Below are positions 5,136-5,674 of a DNA stretch of 5,674 nucleotides, in pieces. Position 1 is the stretch's first letter. Each line of letters starts with the position of its first letter. The translations under genes and the position numbers were made by a program. Under the pieces are notes generated by a model. It ran no database searches. It saw nothing but the letters and a program-made list of their open reading frames with translations, and was not told the DNA's origin. This DNA is from Hydrogenimonas sp. (GTDB lineage: Bacteria > Campylobacterota > Campylobacteria > Campylobacterales > Hydrogenimonadaceae): the NCBI GenBank assembly GCA_021647345.1, contig JAKIUX010000082.1, forward strand, positions 1 to 5,674, in the 5' to 3' direction.

Positions 5136-5674
5136 GAGCGCCAAACAGTCGGCCGTTTTAATGGCTTTTCCCCACGAGGGTACAGACTGGAACTACGATC
5201 TTAAAGGAGCTTTAAGCGTCTTTGTAAGAGTGGCAAGCTCCATTGCCTACGGCCAACCTCTCATAATAGTCTGCGATAACGCGGCAAAGACCAAAGAGCT
5301 TTTTTGCGACATACGAAACATCTCTTTCGTAGAGATTCCTACCAACGACACATGGGCAAGAGACTTCGGCCCCAGAACTTGATGCAAAAACGGAAAAAGA
5401 TATTTTCTCGACTTCACTTTCAACGGCTGGGGAGGCAAGTTCGAAAGCTCACTGGATGACAAAGTGACAGCTAAACTGGTAGAGTGCGGCTACCTCTGGG
5501 GGGAGTATGAGAAGGTAGATTGTATCTTAGAGGGGGGCTCCATTGAGAGCGACGGAGCCGGCACGATTCTTACAACCTCCAAATGCCTCTTAAACCAGAA
5601 CCGAAACCCGCAAATGAACAAAGAGCAGATAGAGGGCTTTTTAAAAGATAATCTATGCATTGAGCGTATATTGT
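5110..5674 (+). pseudogene. aguA: Agmatine deiminase (AguA / PAD_porph family), interrupted by in-frame TGA, 3' end outside window
   Basis: The encoded enzyme would hydrolyse agmatine to N-carbamoylputrescine and ammonia in putrescine synthesis. The first 90 residues contain QSAVLMAFPHEGTDW and NDTWARDFGP, including the Trp-x-Arg-Asp substrate site. A TGA at 5380-5382 then stops the frame. In the same phase, family sequence resumes at once for 97 more codons: YFLDFTFNGWGGKF, the catalytic-Glu motif LEGGSIESDG, GTILTTSKCLLNQNRNP, and beyond the edge. The catalytic His and C-terminal Cys regions are not in the window. The ATG at 5110 is preferred: AAAGGA at 5096-5101 lies 8 bases upstream, whereas the ATG at 5101 overlaps that site. 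The gene overlaps the small membrane gene by 26 bases. No frameshift is involved, so a point nonsense mutation, a base-call error or UGA readthrough are the choices. The first ATG after the stop is at 5614, so simple restart would not rescue the protein. Confidence 0.85.
5391..5410 (+). other. Short hairpin just after the in-frame TGA (weak SECIS-like candidate)
   Basis: CG-GAAAA (5391-5397) pairs with TTTTC-[T]-CG (5403-5410), with one bulged T at 5408 and a 5-base loop AGATA (5398-5402) that has a G in its second position. The stem starts 8 bases after the TGA. Bacterial selenocysteine insertion elements are hairpins just downstream of UGA with a G early in the loop, so this meets the shape loosely. 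However, four of the seven pairs are A-T, the spacing is short, and the bulge is on the opposite side from that in E. coli fdhF. A chance hairpin is more likely. Confidence 0.2.

Noticed and set aside
5371..5400. Programmed or accidental frameshift at the aguA TGA
   Set aside because: Family-matching sequence before and after the TGA is in the same phase; the +1 frame does not encode agmatine deiminase sequence.

Overview
The window looks like part of a chromosome from a Campylobacterota (epsilonproteobacterial) organism, probably a free-living relative of Sulfurimonas, Sulfurovum or Hydrogenimonas. This is inferred from the tight gene packing, the frequent ATA, AGA and CTT codons, the compact 332-residue alanine racemase, the periplasmic multihaem cytochrome c, and a plain TATAAT box without an obvious -35. 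It cannot be confirmed without a database search. No mobile element, CRISPR array, tRNA or rRNA is visible.

Layout. (1) From the left edge to 1800 on the + strand, the 3' part of a TrpD2/YbiB-like (anthranilate phosphoribosyltransferase fold) gene overlaps by 8 bases a 12-helix major facilitator superfamily transporter. (2) 1801-1964 is an intergenic region with a nested imperfect palindrome, a possible terminator hairpin, and a good -10 box and Shine-Dalgarno for the next gene. (3) 1965-3122 (+) encodes an exported five-haem cytochrome c with a C-terminal beta-rich domain. (4) 3115-4967 on the - strand is a two-gene unit, alanine racemase (alr) followed by a membrane-anchored alpha/beta hydrolase, coupled by an ATGA overlap. 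Its 3' end overlaps the cytochrome tail to tail by 8 bases, inside a 10-bp hairpin. (5) After a 39-base divergent gap, the + strand holds a 42-codon single-helix membrane protein and then agmatine deiminase (aguA), which overlaps it and runs off the right edge.

The main anomaly is an in-frame TGA at 5380-5382 in aguA. Clear family sequence continues in the same frame for at least 97 codons beyond it. A point nonsense mutation or a base-call error is the simplest explanation. A small hairpin just downstream makes UGA recoding worth excluding, although the position is not a catalytic or redox site. The genes do not form one pathway: they cover transport, periplasmic electron transfer, cell-wall D-alanine supply and putrescine synthesis. 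I did not find a convincing new multi-gene system.
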